DNA of 64,000 nt, from assembly GCA_037349315.1 (NCBI GenBank), contig JBAIAC010000057.1:682001-746000 (forward strand). Direction: 5' to 3'. The DNA comes from Chelydra serpentina (Eukaryota; Chordata; Testudines; Chelydridae). Made by a program: the position numbers and the translations under genes. Below the pieces are notes generated by a model. That model searched no databases. It saw nothing but the letters and a program-made list of their open reading frames with translations, and was not told the DNA's origin. Below are positions 11,673-25,795 of this stretch, in pieces; position 1 is the stretch's first letter; the number at the start of each line of letters is the position of its first letter.

Positions 11673-14600
11673 ATGGAGACGATCCTGGAGCAGCAGCGGC
11701 GGTACCACGAGGAGCGGGAGCGGCTCATGGACGTGATGGCCAAGGAGATGCTGATTAAGAAATCCACGGTGCGGCGCGGGCCGGGACTGGGCGGGGACTT
11801 GGGGGGCGGGGACTTGGGGGCCGGGGGGGGGGGCGAGGGCCCCGCTCTCCCGCTGGTGGGCCGGGGCCGGCCGCGGGGCCGCCGCTCCTCTCCCAGCTCA
11901 GGTGCCGGGGCCCAGCGCGCCCGGGGCGGGCAGTGACTAGCCTGGGGACGAACCTGGAGCGACGGGACGCCCGCGCCGGGCAGCGCCCCCCCCCCCCCCC
12001 CCCGCGCGCCGTCCAGGCTCGTGGGCCTCCGTCCCCGGCCTTGTAACCCGGTGGCTGGGCCAGGGGAAGCCGCGTCCCGGCCAGAGCGCGACGCGGGCTG
12101 AAGCTGGCGGGATAAGCCGTGTTGTGACGTCCCACCAGCGGCGTTTGTCCCACCGCCCCGGTCTCCCCCGCGTCTCCCCGGCTGGCTGGGGCGGAGCAGA
12201 GCCTCTGTTCTCAGCTGAGTTTCAGGCAGTAAATCTGGCGTTAGTTAAAGTCTGGCTAATCTTGTGTTTTGTGTCTTGTAGCTACGCGACCAGATTAATT
12301 CTGATCACCGCACCCGAGCCATGCAGGACGTGAGTATCACCGCTCCCCTCTACCTTACAGCTGTGTACCCTACAGTTCATGGGCTGGAGCACAGGATGGG
12401 GGGAGTGTTGTGGATTACTTAACCAATACATCACAAACTGTATTTCTGGATCTGTGTAGCACATTAAGATTGCAGGGTACAAGGTCAAAGGAAAATGGCT
12501 TTCTGTGCACTGCAATAGCCAATGGACATGTGCAAGCTGATAACAGTATTTACTGGAGTATTGCTTACAGTTAAACTCATAAGCCTACTTTTGTTTCTGT
12601 CTGCAAATTTAAAAAGTGTACTCCTATTAGTACCTGTATTTACTCTGCAGAGATACCTGGCATTGAAGTTATAGAGTCTGTTCTCCACCATGCTTGATGC
12701 ACCTGCATTACCTTTTACCAGAATTTGGGTACATGGAGCATGAGTTGGATGGATTTACTTCTCAGTTTTAGCATTAAAAGCCTTTAGGTATATTTTAAAT
12801 CACAGTATTAATTATTTTCATTTTAGCTAATGTATTGAACAGCAAAACATCACAGAAGAGCATTAAATGACTTGGGTAGTATGTTCTTGCATTTCCCTGA
12901 AAACACTTTCAGCGGCTAAATTTCCCTATAATGTTTCATTACTCTTCAGTGAGCATTCTTTCATTTCTTGGTATGTTTGGCTCAAATTTGTGAGATTATC
13001 CTTTCAAACATAAGAAAGCTTTGTCAAGCTTCCAAGAAAGCAGTTTGTTTTTCCTAACTTCTCTGCATTTTGTGCTGTATTTCAGCAAAGGTACATGCAT
13101 AACACTAACACGTTTTTGTTTTTTAGAGGTATATGGAAGTGAGTGGCAATCTGAGAGACTTGTATGATGATAAGGATGGGTAAGTGTCTGCAAAAAGACC
13201 TGATCTGGCCTTTTTTTAAAACTGAAAGGTCTGTTACCCTATGTGAAGGCGTTTAGATATGTCTACACAGCAATTAAACAGCCCCTTAGCCCAAGCCCTG
13301 CAAACCCGAGTCAGCTGGCACAGGCCAGTCACGGGTTTTTAATAGCAGAGTAGACTTTCCCATAGTGCTTTACAAAGCCACGGAAGGGACTTAATGGCAC
13401 TTCTTAAGGCCAGGTATAAAGAGAGTGAAGCATTTAGAGCTATGGCACTTGAAAAGTAGAGATTCCCCCCCCCCCCCCCCCCCCCCCAAAGCAAACTTAC
13501 GATTTCTTCCAGGAGTTTTATTGCACTTGCCAGATTTTAACTTGGGAGGAAAAGTGTAGTGCTGGAAATAAATCAGTGAGGAGACATTTCTGATGAGTGT
13601 CCTGACATAACCGTATCAGTACCATAGAGCAACATGTCATTACAAAGCTATTGCTGGCTTAAGATGTGGCTGCAAAATATCGTTTCATCCAAAGTGTGTG
13701 GGGGTGGGAAGGGGAGGGAAAGAATAATTGGGCCATAAATGTAGGCTTTCCAAAGCATCATGTTAGAGAAGAAATTGCCACTGAAATGGTCCATTAAATA
13801 AGATGCAGTTAGGGTTGAGTTATCTGCACTCCCATTTGTGGGTTTAATGAACTTTAAGAGGGGGGACCAACAAAAACTACTGAATATACTGATCGCAGAG
13901 TGTCACTCCTAGTTCATACCAAGACCTGAACATGGCTAAAGATTCCTGCAAATCACATTTAACTTGCTATGTGTTGCTTCTTTGGTAGAATAAGGGACAA
14001 GAAAGGGTGTTACTGGTTCAGCACACTTGAGCAGTAAATTCCTCCATGGCTGTGTCTACGCTAGCGCTTTTGTTGGTAAAACTTTTGTCAGTCAGGGGTG
14101 TGAAAAAACCACAAAGTTTTACTGACAGACGCACCAGTGTCACTGGGGGTGGTTTAGTTGTGCTGACGGGAGAGCTGTCTCCAGTTGGCATAGAGCGGCT
14201 TCACAGGAGATGTTGCAGTTACACCACTGTAAGGTCTGTAATGTAAATATAGCCCATGTGACAGTTGAAAAGGAGTGTGTGTGGTGATGGTAGCAAATGC
14301 ACCAGTGGAATCATATTTCAGCGCTTGATACTGTCAAAGCAACTCTCCAGATTTGCTATTGAATTTAATCTTGTGTAGATTGTAATGGGGGTGGAGGAAG
14401 GGTGTTGTCTCTCTTGGCTTGAGTCCCTCAATTGAGTGGGAGACTGAAAGACTTGAAGGGCAGTAATTGGGGACTATGCAGCTGAATGTAGGAAGGAGAG
14501 CAGAGCCCTAAAATTGTAAACCTACCTGAGTTTGAGATCGTTATGTAATTTTGGTTGAGAGATTGGTATTGCAGGGTGGGTGATGATTTTTCCATATTTT

Positions 14601-17600
14601 TACCCTTGTGTAATCAGAATGCCAGAACTAGACATGAAGAGAATCATTAATGAAACTCTCAAATTACATCAGTTTCAATATCTGTTTGCCATAGACTATC
14701 CTGATCCTGCCCTTTGTTACCTTCAAAATCTGACTGTAATTGTTTCTCCTGGACCCTCAGGTTACGGAAGGAGGAGCTCAGCGCCATTTCAGGGCCAAAT
14801 GAGTTTGCAGAATTCTATAATAGACTAAAACAGATCAAGGAATTTCACCGGAAGCACCCAAATGAGGTAAGTGCCCCTGTACGCCGTGGGAGAGATAGTA
14901 TGTGGACCCACAGGACAGTGACAAGGAGTATATCTATACAGTATATTGAGTGCTCTTGGATGCTTTGCATTATCAGTTCTTCTCAACCTATTTCATTTAC
15001 GACAAATTCCAAAATATTAAAATGCGGCGAGTGGAAAGAGGTGGTTTTAAACCAGGGGCCATGTCCAAGTTCCTGTGATAGAAGCGGCATTCTATGAAAG
15101 AGAGAGAGCAGCCCAAGAATGAGAAAATGTGCAAAATGCTAATCCTGTCCCATGAATGTTGTGCTTTCAGTTTAGGAGCTGTGTTCTCCTCTGCTGCTGG
15201 GAAGGCATTCTGCATTGCCTTCCATGTGCTGGCCAGAGTGTTTTTTTGGGAGTGGGGGATCCTCCTCCCCTCTGTGAAGAAGGCGTTTTTAGGAGTTGTC
15301 TATGTAATTTGTTCCTGCATCAGTGAGAGGATAGTCATGGGAGAGAGAACCCTGGAATTCAAAGACAGCAGAGTGCCAGTTGATGCAGGGGAATTTCAAG
15401 GCAATTGCTTGATAGAGTTGACTGCATATCTGTCCCTGCAGCCTCTGCACTGAACTACAAAGATCCTAGCACCTTGGCTTTTCCACACTCTGTGGCCAGG
15501 GAATCTACTGTTCTCCATGTAGTGCACTTTGTATATGTACTGATTAAATGCAGTCGAAGGGGAACTGAACAACACACACGGTAGTATCTCAATACAGTTT
15601 GTGTTGTATGTAATGGCAGAAACAAAAAACAGGACTCAGTTTGGAACAAGATGATCTTTGATTTGGCAGTGGGAATACTTCTGCAATAGGTTCATTATGG
15701 AAAGTGCAGATTTGTCAATGTGACTTCACGTTAATTGGTCTGGACTTTATCACAGGTGAGTGTGTGTGTGTGTTTGCTATAACATCTGATCTTTCCCGAA
15801 GATCTGTGTGCCGATGTCAGTGGAATTTGAGGAACTGTTGAAAGCCAGAGAGAACCCCAGTGAAGAAGCACAAAGTAAGTCCGTGGTTTCATATTTACAC
15901 TTAGATCTAGCAAAAACGCCATGCTTGCTTTTTTTTAGTTAGTGCGTTGTCCGGTTGGCTTTGCATGTCTCTGAATCTCTCCCCTTAATAACCCTCTGAA
16001 AGTTACTCTCAGATCAGGTGCCTGTGTGTGTATTTTATCCACTCTGGAATGTTCTGCAGTAAAAGTGCCTCTCGCTTGTGGGTGGATCTAGTGTATTACT
16101 GTAAAGGAGCAGTTCGTTGATTATGTTTAGAACCTGCAGAAACATCTCACGTAAGCATACCTTGTATTCAGCTGCAGTTACAAGCTATGCTTGTGTGAGA
16201 TGGTTCTAACACAAGAGGGATACTTGAAATGAGAACAATCTGCAGTAATTCCGATCTTCAGTATTTCTAATAAAGCTCTTTGCATAATGTGTCTTCTATA
16301 GATCTGGTGGAGTTCACAGATGAAGAAGGGTATGGCCGGTACTTGGATCTTCATGATTGTTACCTCAAGTACATTAACTTAAAATCATCAGAGGTAAGAG
16401 GCTGTAATTGCTTAGGAGACATACTCAAATATCTATTATTGAGTTTTCAGAGCCGAGCATTTCTGATGTCATTTTAAATAGTTCATTTCCACCCACGTGC
16501 TACACGGGTGCCTATTTTTTGGAGGCTGCAGGTTAAGGATTTTTAAATTCTAAGTGACCCTTTCCTCGGCTCTCCCATTCGTGCAGTTGTATCTACAGCT
16601 GCTCTCACAGGCCTTTCCATTGATGTGGTCTTGAAAGAGGCTGTGCCCTTTTTTCCCCTCTGTTACCAAATAGCCCAGGGTCTCTGAAAGTGGCATGCTG
16701 CAACCCAGAATGGAGGTATAGAAAGGTGCCATTTCTTGTGGTCCAGTGGGTGACTGGACATGTATTGTTAATCAGGTTGTTTTGTGTGTAAAATCTGACT
16801 CCCAACCTCTTTATTTTCAGAAACTGGATTACATCACATACTTATCCACGTTTGACCAACTCTTCGATATTCCCAAAGAGAGAAAAAATGCTGAATATAA
16901 AAGGTAGGCCCTTCATCCATGACAGGCTGTCCATGCGGAGTTAAATTCTGTGATGTGCATTCAAGGCCTGGACGAAATTGCCTTCATAACCAGTTCTGAT
17001 TTGTGGCTTTTCAAGCAAAGCTTATGCAAATTTGTGATTTTATATTTTTTACACGAATTACTGATTCTATGCTGTAAGTGCAGGAGTCATTAATCTCAGT
17101 AGAAGGAGCAACCCTGGGTTTCAGGGCTTTGTGATTGTGATACTGCAGCAGCCTAGGAATATAGTTCCCCTGGTGTTACAGTAGAAAGTGTAGGAGTATT
17201 TCTTGTTACTTACTAAGTCATTGCTGTAAGAAGTTACATGATGATGCTTCAGTGGAGGGGTACCAAAGTACTTTAATTTGGCATGACGAGGTGTATGAAA
17301 TGATGTTAAATGCCGAGTATAGATAATCAGTGTGTATCCAGAACATTTAAATATGGTAACATATCAGCATGGAGCCTGTTGGCTCTTGCTACCTCTTGTT
17401 CTGAGGGTCTGTATACTGACAGTGTCTTTATGCCAGGATCTCTCTGCTGTAACACTAAAACAACGGCCTCCCAAATGTTCGCTCATTGAGACACATGGTG
17501 GCGGAGGTAATATCTTTTATTGGACCAACTTCCGTTGGTGGGAAACAAGCTTTTGAGCTCCACAGAGCTCCACTTCAGGTCTAGAAAACGTACTCAAAGT

Positions 17601-20600
17601 GTAACAGCTAAATACAAGGTGGAACAGGTTGTTTAGCATAAGTAGTTCACCTTGACGGGTCCCTTGAAATATATGTTAAGTGGCCTGTTGACACCTCTCC
17701 AGTCCTGGGGGGGAGGGGAGTTTAGTGGATTATAGGTTTTTTGTTATAAACCATAAATCCAGTGTCTCTATTCAGTCCATGATTTTTAGTGTCTAGCAAA
17801 GTTATGAATTAAAGTGTCCAGGCTTGTCTTTTGAAGGTTTGCAGATTTCCTTTGAGGAGAGGACTGAGGGTATAGAAAACCAGTGGCTGGCCTGGGTCAG
17901 CTGGCTCGGGCCAACGACTTCTATCCCTGTGTAGACCTATCCTGCGAGGTCAGATTACGAGTGAGCTCTGTGGAAGTGTTCACCCACAGATGACATGGTG
18001 CTTTTTGTCTTTTATCATTTTTCTGTGTGAGTGGCTGGTTTCACCCACGTAATCGTTGTTGGGGCATTTAGTGCACTGGATAAGGTACCCCACATGTGAT
18101 AGGCACGTGTAGAATCCATGGATCTTGAAAGTTGTGTTGTGGGGGGGTGTTGCTCATTGCAGCAGTGGAGATGTCTGCACGTTTTGCATCTATTGTCCTG
18201 GTAGGGTCTGGTGCCACTTTGAGTTGGTGTGTCCTGGTCTGTGGTGATCTTGCTTCTGATGATGAGGTTGTTCGAAAACCAAAATAGGGGGCTTAGGAAA
18301 TATTTCTTTCAGGATGTGGCCCCCCTTGAGTATGGATAATTGATGATACACTGTATGGGTTCCAGTATGGGGTGGATGGTGACACCTAGGAGTGAGCAGT
18401 TGGAGGGAGTTTTACATTTGTATTGAAGCAGGTTCTCTTCAGGTACTGGGTGCCTAGTTCTATAATGTGATCTGCTTCTTTGGTGGAGTTCTGTGGGTTG
18501 TGGAGTTGTAGTTGGTTCCACCTGTTCAGTAGAAGAGAGATTTGTTGGGAAGGAAGGAAATAGTGGGACTATTCCCTGTATAATTGTGGGGCAAGGTGTG
18601 TCACCATGATGCGGTTCAGTATGTATGATGCAAAAATGTCTAATGTGTTCATCTTACGCAAACTCTGATATCGAATTAACTGAGCGGGCTCTTCCTATGC
18701 CAGGTATCTTGAAATGCTTCTTGAGTACCTGCAGGATTACACAGATCGGGTGAAGCCGCTGCTGGATCAGAATGAACTTTTTGGGAAGATTCAGAATGAG
18801 TTTGAGAAGAAGTGGGACAATGGAACGTTCCCTGGTTGGCCGGTGAGCAATCATTATGCACTTGTGAAATGCTGATATATTTCTCACAGCTTGGGTACAA
18901 TGTCGTGGTGTGTAAAATGATCAGCAAGGTTAACTGTCTCACAGTGTAGTGTAGTTTGGTTGTGTCCCAAGACAGTAGAGAGACGGCTTACTGCTAATGT
19001 GTTTTCTGTCTTTCCAGTTATCTGAAGGTTTCCCATGTATTTGATTGGTTTAGTTTAGTGCTGAGATCTCCCTATTATTAACAATATCATTGTTCTTGAA
19101 GGAGGGAGGCTATTTTGGTATTGCTGCTCAAATGTTATGTAACGTCCGAAAGATCTATCTAGCAATTTATGTGGCTTTTCTTTGCAGAAAGAGACCAGCA
19201 GTGCACTTACCCATGCCGGAGCCCATCTTGATCTCTCCGCCTTTTCCTCTTGGGAGGTAAGTTCTCTGTGTGTTAAGCACGTTGTACTAAAAAATCCCAC
19301 CACCGTGTTCCTTTTCAAAATTCTCTTTGTGGGAATGAGAGACTCAGGCCACAACCTCTGTAAATGGCGAGTTCACTGTGCAGGTGGCCTCTGCTTTCTG
19401 TCACTGGAGATACCAGTAACCTGGAAGCATTTTTCTCCATTGTAGCTGTGGTTAAGCTCCTGCCATAGACACCGTTGATCTGGCTAGAAGAGAGCCACCT
19501 TAGTGCTTTCATGAGCAATGTTGGATTTTTTTTTTAATGAATTAAAATGGACTCATATTGTTGTTAACACCTGAAAGCAATACCCGTGTATTTTGGTTTA
19601 TTTTAATTGTACAGGAATTGGCCTCCCTGGGACTGGACAGATTAAAATCTGCTTTGCTGGCGTTGGGTCTGAAATGTGGCGGGTAAGAAGCTGTGGCTTT
19701 TTTCTAGATTCTTTTCAGTTATTGAGCTGTTTGTCTCACATTTCTGCACTGGACATCTGTTTGTTTTCCAAAGATCTGTGGACTAATTCTTATACAAGAC
19801 AACGCTGAAAGTATTGCAAGGAATTCTTATCATATACTTTGCTTTGAAGTCTGAGGTTCATAATGGATTAATACATAGCGCGGAATAGCAGGACCTCGAG
19901 AGCCTGGGGAAACCCTGATGCAAAAGCAGTGCCTAAGCCATGCCCCTCAAGGATCACTGAAATGTGATGCTTATTCTTACAATCTCATGACCTCTGAATG
20001 ATTTAATTTATAATCGAATTAAAAACACAATTGTGTGAGCACAAACCCATCTACTTACAAAAGAAACCTACAGCCTAGATTCACTTTCTTCCCTGCTTTT
20101 CCCCAGCACTCTGGAGGAGCGTGCTCAGAGGCTGTTCAGCACAAAAGGCAAATCCTTGGAAGCCCTCGATTCTTCCTTGTTTGCCAAGAATCCAAAGACA
20201 AAAGGAAGCAAAAGGTGAGTACCCAAAAGTTTCATACCCAGGTTGACCCTTCGCTTGGACTAAAAGTTTCCTGCTTGGCTGGTGATCTCCTTCATTATTG
20301 CCCCAATGGCAGAGCTGAGATGTTCCTGGAGCATTGGGATGCTCTGCATATTGGGGCCAAATGACTGAGTTAGCTGGTCAGAGTGTCTGGCCTCACAGTA
20401 CATGTGCAGCAGAGGCTACAGGGAGTGGTTGATACTTGTTTTCCCACTGTCTTAGTAGCTACAACAAATGTGTCTTTAGGAACCGGGTGCATGGACAGCA
20501 TTTGCAGTGCTTGAAAAGGATTTCACAAAGTTCCCCTTTGTATTTCTAGGGACACAGAGAGGAACAAAGATCTTGCGTTCCTGGAAGCTCAGGTCTACGA

Positions 20601-23600
20601 GTATGTAGAAATTCTTGGGGTAAGGTTTTTACTTCTTACCTTTTTTGAGCTTTGCAGATGCAGTGCCTTCAAAAGTTGTTGCAAGCTCATTCATATCTTC
20701 CATCTACCCTTTCTTAAACACCATGTACAGAAGGGTTATTTTATGTATGGTGCTGTACAAACCTGGAGATATTTAAGGCAGGGGGTTGGAACTGCTTATT
20801 CCTGTTGTTTGTTAACCTGTCAGCTTCTAGTTAAGAATCCATCTCATACAACAATGATGCTGAGGATTGGGTCTGCCTCTCTCGTGAATGGCATATTGTG
20901 AGTCTTTGTAACCCAGACAGGACAGTCATGAGTGCCCTTGGGGCAGCCTTTTCTCCTTGGTGTAGAACTTAGATTTTACATCTAACCACCAGAGACAGCA
21001 AGCCCCTGTGAGTGCTGCCTTCATTCGGCTTCATGTTCTTGTCGCAGTTTCCAGTGGTCACTCTTAGAAGGCTGATTGCCACCATTGCCAAGCAATTTTC
21101 TTGGCAGTGATTGCAATTAAGCTTTCCACTGTCTTCTCTTGGTGAGAACTGCATTGTAGCCAGTGACCTTTCAGACTGTTGGGCTGAGCAAAACAGGGTG
21201 GAGTTCTCTTGTTAGACTGCAGACAAATCAATGCAGTGTTGTGGCACAGACACTAATGAAGCCAGTGGAGGGGATTTAACACAAGAAGGGTGAATATTCT
21301 TGTGTTTTCCCCCACACGTTTTTTGATTTGTTTGTTTGCAACCATGTATGCTGCCGTCTTTAGCTGTTGCACTTCATGCCTGTGTGCTTTCCTGCATCAT
21401 AGGAACAGAGACATCTCACCCATGAGAACGTGCAGCGTAAGCAAGCCCGCACAGGGGAAGAAAGAGAGGAGGAAGAGGAGGAGCAGATCAGTGAGAGCGA
21501 AAGCGAAGATGAAGAGAATGAAATAATTTACAACCCTAAAAATCTGCCTCTTGGCTGGGATGGCAAGGTGAGGCTGGCCCCCCAGGCACTCCAGAGCAGA
21601 GATCTTTGACTGCATCCAAACCACCTGTCTTCCAATCTGACCTAAGCTTTGCCTGGCTTGTTTTTCAGCCTATTCCCTATTGGTTATATAAACTGCATGG
21701 TTTGAACATCAACTACAACTGTGAGATTTGCGGTAACTACACCTACCGAGGGCCCAAAGCTTTCCAGCGGCACTTTGCGGTAAGTAATGCTTTGGCATTA
21801 GCCCATCAGTCGATTTTGAGGTAATCCTAGTTATATGTAACTAATGGATGGCGTCTTGGTGATTGGAGCGGTCATCTCTGGGCCGGAAGGGCATGTTTGA
21901 ATCCTGTCCCAGGACGTGGGCTCATGCTTGGTGCTGAGACTGCAGGGCTGGACCGTTTGAGCTGTAATCCGTTTGAAGAGGCACTCGGGTGTCATTTGCC
22001 CTTGGTGATTGTAGGGTCTCCCTCCTTGGGTACTGGGGGGGAAGGGATAGCTCAGTGGTTTGAGCATTGGCCTGCTAAACCCAGGGTTGTGAGTTCAATC
22101 CTTGAGGGGGCCATTTAGGGATCTGGGGCAAAAATCTGTCGGGACAGTACTTGGTCCTGCTAGTGAAGGCAGGGGACTGGACTCGATGACCTTTCAAGGT
22201 CTTTCCAGTTCTAGGAGATAGGCATATCTCCATTTATATTTTTTTTTATTTTATTTTTTTACCCCTATTCCAATGTCTAGCAATGCCTGAGCTGTTGCTG
22301 AGTACCTGGTAGCTACTGCTTTAGATACTGGCTGTATGTTGACAAACACCTTACCGTAAAGCTCTCTGGCAAAGCTGTTAGAGGAAACAAGTTCCATAAA
22401 ACCCAGATCTAAGTAACAGATTTTAATAGCTTTTAAAATATACCTAGGAGCAAACTGGTCTTTCAAGGGATATAAATGTAAGTGGATTCTAGTTTTGTTA
22501 GTACTGAGATTCTGAGCACTAGGAGAAACCTACACTGAAAACCAATGAGGTGCCTATTTCTGGATGCTGCTTCTCTCCTTGGGGCTAATAACGGTTTAAT
22601 GATAATGGGCCTACAAAGGCGTGTTTTTAACTCTCTGCCCTTCTGCAATATACAATGAGAACCCTTGATTGTGAATGTGCCATTTAAATGAAAGCGAACT
22701 TTGTGCATAGATGCTCAAGAGTTTATATCACTGCATCTGTTGCACTTTATACACTAGGGGAGTCCCCACTCTTGCTTGTCAATGAACTTTTCTCAGAATC
22801 GTACGGTATTTCGGCTGAAAATCAGTCTTGCCAAAGCATGTGAATACTGTATTGTTATTGCACTCCTGGGGAGCGCCTAGCCTCGTGGAATCACAAACTG
22901 CTTTTAAACTCTTGTTGTTGTTGTTGTTTGTTGTTGTTATACTATAGGATCCTAGCTTAGTTCTAGGATTTGATACCTTGAAATTCTCATAAGCTGAGAC
23001 ACCATTAACTTAATGTGTAGTCAGTTTAAAAAAATTAGTTTAAAAGTAGCTTCAAGTACTGTCACTACTAATCTTTATGGATTTACAATCAAATTTTCCT
23101 TTTTTGTGAAACTTTTTCTCTTGTATTGTTGTGTGAAAGGCCCACATAAAAGGGAAACTATCAGAATCTTAAATATAGTCAAAGGAAACAAACTGGAAAA
23201 TATGGATAGAAATAGTTTTTCCTCTTGTTTTCTTTACGTTGTAGTCCCCTTGGGCATTAATTTGTTAATGTTTTCAGACTGGTTTGACTACTTCATTGAC
23301 GGTGTGGCTGTGACTTTGTGGGCTATATGTAACTCTCTCCTATATACTGATCTTTCTGCTCTGCCTCCAGGAGTGGCGTCATGCTCATGGAATGAGATGC
23401 CTGGGCATTCCCAACACAGCCCATTTTGCTAACGTCACGCAGATTGAAGATGCAGTCTCTTGTAAGCGATGTTCTCACATCTCTATTCAGAACTGGGAGC
23501 AGGTGGAGTCTGTTTTCATCTGTGCTGTTGGGCACATGTGGGGATCTGCTGTGATTGCTGGCTGAATGCCTCTTCATTGGCAATGTTCTTACTGGGGGGT

Positions 23601-25795
23601 GTAACTCTCTATATGGTGGAACCTCAATCATCCAGTTGCAATTAGGGGACATGAATCTCCTTCAGATAATCCGGAGGCTGGTTACACTCGGTTGAAATGC
23701 ATGCCAGCCACTGCAGCCACCTTGCTATTTTAGTGCACTTGAGAATTACACCTACCTGCTGCTGTGTCCACCAGGGGCTTTTCTTGCGGCCACAGCCTCT
23801 GGGGCAGTGACTGGGGGGAGGAGGAAGCAATGGAACCTCCCCCAGGGCCACCAGCAGGGGTTGGGCCCTGCCCCCATTCTGGAGCCACAGACGAGCAGGC
23901 GGCCAGTGAGTTCCCCACCTTCACAGGGGCAGTGAGGCTGGGGCTTCGGGCTTCAGCTCTGGGGTGGCGGGCAGCAGGCTCCAGTCATGGGTTTCAGGCT
24001 CTGGCCCTGGCAACATACAAATATCACTTTTCATAGCAGCAGGCTTATTAGCTAGCAAATTAAAAAAAAAAAAAAAAAATCCAAAAAACAAAAGAAACAC
24101 AACAACCTTAATTGTGTTTCTATTCTGTTGAGGTCCAGTAAGAATAGAGACACCTGTGCATTATTTTTATTATTGATTCTGCAAAACAAAGCAGCCGACC
24201 TTTACAGTGATTTGGATGTGTATATGTGCATATTTATTTGTTTTTCCTAAAGTTAATTAAGTATTTTAGGAAAAATTGTCAGAGCGGCCACCAGCAAGAG
24301 TTGGTGGCTGCACTCCGAGGCCACCATAACATTTGTTGTGAGAACCCCTGGAACAGTTGCCCATGAAACATTCTGGCTCTGGTTCAGTGCAGCTGAACTA
24401 GGGTTCCCTTTATTTCCCTGCCTCTCTAAACTGGCTTGTCAGCTCATCCAATCAGAACTCTCCCCCTTACATTTGCTACTCCAGCTTGCTGACCTCTCTT
24501 CCCTTAAGAGTTTCTGTACCAGTTGGCTTGAGGCAAACTTGCCTCCTGCTTCTAAGGGGAGTGACTGCAGTGTCACTGAGCGTTGCGGGGTTGGGAAGGG
24601 TGTCTGCAGTGGGTCTGGCGACGTTCAGGTGCAGCTCATTTTACACCCGATGAGAAATGCTGCACACAGTACAGACTGTGTCCGACAAGCCTAGTGTTTT
24701 ATATTAACCATCAGCCCTGTCTGAGGCTCTCTGCTGCTCGGGTATCTACCTGAGCTGTCATGGCCAGCTTCCCTTGTTGAGTAATCTGTGCAATCCGTGT
24801 CAGCCAGTGATGCTGAGGGGAGTGTGTTTTAAGAGCCAAGCGTGTACGTACAGCGCTAGACTAAGTGCTGAGAGTTCAAGGGAAATGGCATTCTGATCCA
24901 GTGTGACTTTGTATTCGCAGTGTGGGCGAAGCTGAAGCTGCAGAAAGCTTCGGAGAGATGGCAGCCTGACACAGAGGTGAGCTGCGGATCAGTGTTCAGG
25001 TGTTTCCATAACTGTTTGGCTGAATCTCTCTTGTTACCCTGCATAACCTCTAGCCCCAGCTCCCTGGAGAATCTGGTGAATGCTGGGGAGTATGTTTGCA
25101 GACCACCCTGCTTGTAACTGTGTAGAGCTGCACATGCCTGGCTGGGAATGTATTGCTCGTTAGTATGACACCTGCCCTTCTCTCTGTCTAGCCATCTTCA
25201 GAGCATCCCTCTGCAGTATCTAAACCCTTCCTGTTTGGAAAAGGGAGGGGGAAGTGAGGTATCTTTAATCTAAATGGTGAGAGATTCCATGGAGTCATTC
25301 TGTGAAAATTGTAACTAAGAACCTTCCATTGTAGCCCAGGGGACCTACCATGATGGAGCAGACTGTTTATAGAATGAGCGTACAAAGCAGTATGAAATCC
25401 AATTTATTACAGAATTTGCCATTGTCCTGCTGAGTTTAGCTAAGCTGTGATAGAGTGGAAAGCATACTGTGGCAGGCAGTGTAATAACTTAGCATGCTCC
25501 ACCCCAGTCCTCATTGCAAACCGATATTTATCCTTTTCTGGGAGTGTGCTGAGACCCCCTATGTGGAGATGTGCAGAAGTGGAAAATCTTAGTCTGTTTT
25601 AGTTTGAGGGGCTGACAGGCTGCTATTGGTGGAGCTAAACCTCAGTTACTGTTACACTCTCCCATTCTTATTTCATGCCGTGCCCAGATACTACCAATGT
25701 TCTTGCTTCCCTTCTAGGAGGAGTATGAGGATTCCAGTGGGAATGTGGTGAATAAAAAGACCTATGAAGATTTGAAACGTCAAGGGCTGCTGTAA
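11673..25795 (+). CDS. SF3A3: Splicing factor 3A subunit 3 (SF3a60), complete, 17 coding exons
   Basis: SF3a60 is a subunit of the nuclear SF3a complex, which joins the U2 snRNP and helps it engage the branch-point region of introns. Coding exons: 11673-11768, 12282-12329, 13127-13179, 14761-14866, 15802-15874, 16302-16393, 16821-16903, 18704-18842, 19188-19256, 19615-19682, 20107-20214, 20550-20619, 21403-21567, 21669-21779, 23371-23461, 24921-24976, 25718-25795. All introns are GT-AG and phases match. They sum to 1506 nt, or 501 aa, the length I recall for the human protein. The start reads [20 protein letters not shown] and the end LKRQGLL. A SAP-like stretch follows SAFSSWEELASLGL. An acidic [19 protein letters not shown] run precedes the C2H2 matrin-type zinc finger with C408, C411, H425 and H431. 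Nothing is disrupted. Confidence 0.98.
11986..12003. repeat. Poly(C) run in SF3A3 intron 1
   Basis: Eighteen consecutive C within the CpG-rich first intron. Length is likely to be variable or assembly-sensitive. Confidence 0.9.
13252..13361. repeat. Short MITE-like repeat in SF3A3 intron 3
   Basis: It begins TGTCTACACAGCAATTAAAC and ends in AGCAGAGTAGAC. The two ends are roughly inverted around GAGTCAGCTGGCACAGGCCAG. Relatives of the same text occur at 290-515 and 44937-45124. Confidence 0.45.
13465..13487. repeat. Poly(C) run, 23 bases
   Basis: Uninterrupted C homopolymer in SF3A3 intron 3, followed by AAAG. Confidence 0.9.
14047..14253. mobile_element. hAT-type MITE in SF3A3 intron 3
   Basis: It opens GCTGTGTCTACGCTAGCGC with TTGGTAAAACTTTTGTCAGT and closes with AATATAGCCCATG. 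A hairpin-like pair (AAAACTTTTGTCAG / AGTTTTACTGACAG) lies near its left end. This matches the non-autonomous hAT families common in turtle introns. No coding capacity. Confidence 0.5.
17490..18510 (-). mobile_element. Penelope-like retroelement fragment (truncated) in SF3A3 intron 7
   Basis: The left part (GAGGTAATATCTTTTATTGG, then AAGCTTTTGAGCTCCACAGA) matches the left end of the element at 58935-60340. Read on the minus strand, the middle gives a broken frame with a [20 protein letters not shown] stretch, resembling the GIY-YIG endonuclease of Penelope-like elements. Stops and frameshifts are present. It ends well short of the other copy on the 5' side, so it is 5'-truncated. A small MITE-like piece (about 17880-17935) may be inserted in it. 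Confidence 0.5.
22035..22230 (+). mobile_element. tRNA-derived SINE (tortoise PolIII/Cry SINE type)
   Basis: A pol III A box (TAGCTCAGTGG, 22048-22058) and B box (GAGTTCAATCC, 22091-22101) lie at tRNA-like spacing in a degraded tRNA-like head. The tail has GGACTGGACTCGATGACC and AAGGTCTTTCCAGTTCT, shared with CR1 3' ends, as expected for a SINE mobilised by CR1. It lies in SF3A3 intron 14. The family is characteristic of cryptodiran turtles, so it is the best taxonomic marker here. Confidence 0.8.
24061..24079. repeat. Poly(A) run in SF3A3 intron 15
   Basis: About 19 A residues followed by A-rich sequence; probably the tail of an old retroposed copy or a simple repeat. Confidence 0.6.

Noticed and set aside
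22035..22110. A tRNA gene, suggested by A and B boxes
   Set aside because: The head does not form a clear cloverleaf with paired acceptor stem, and the CR1-type tail identifies a SINE.
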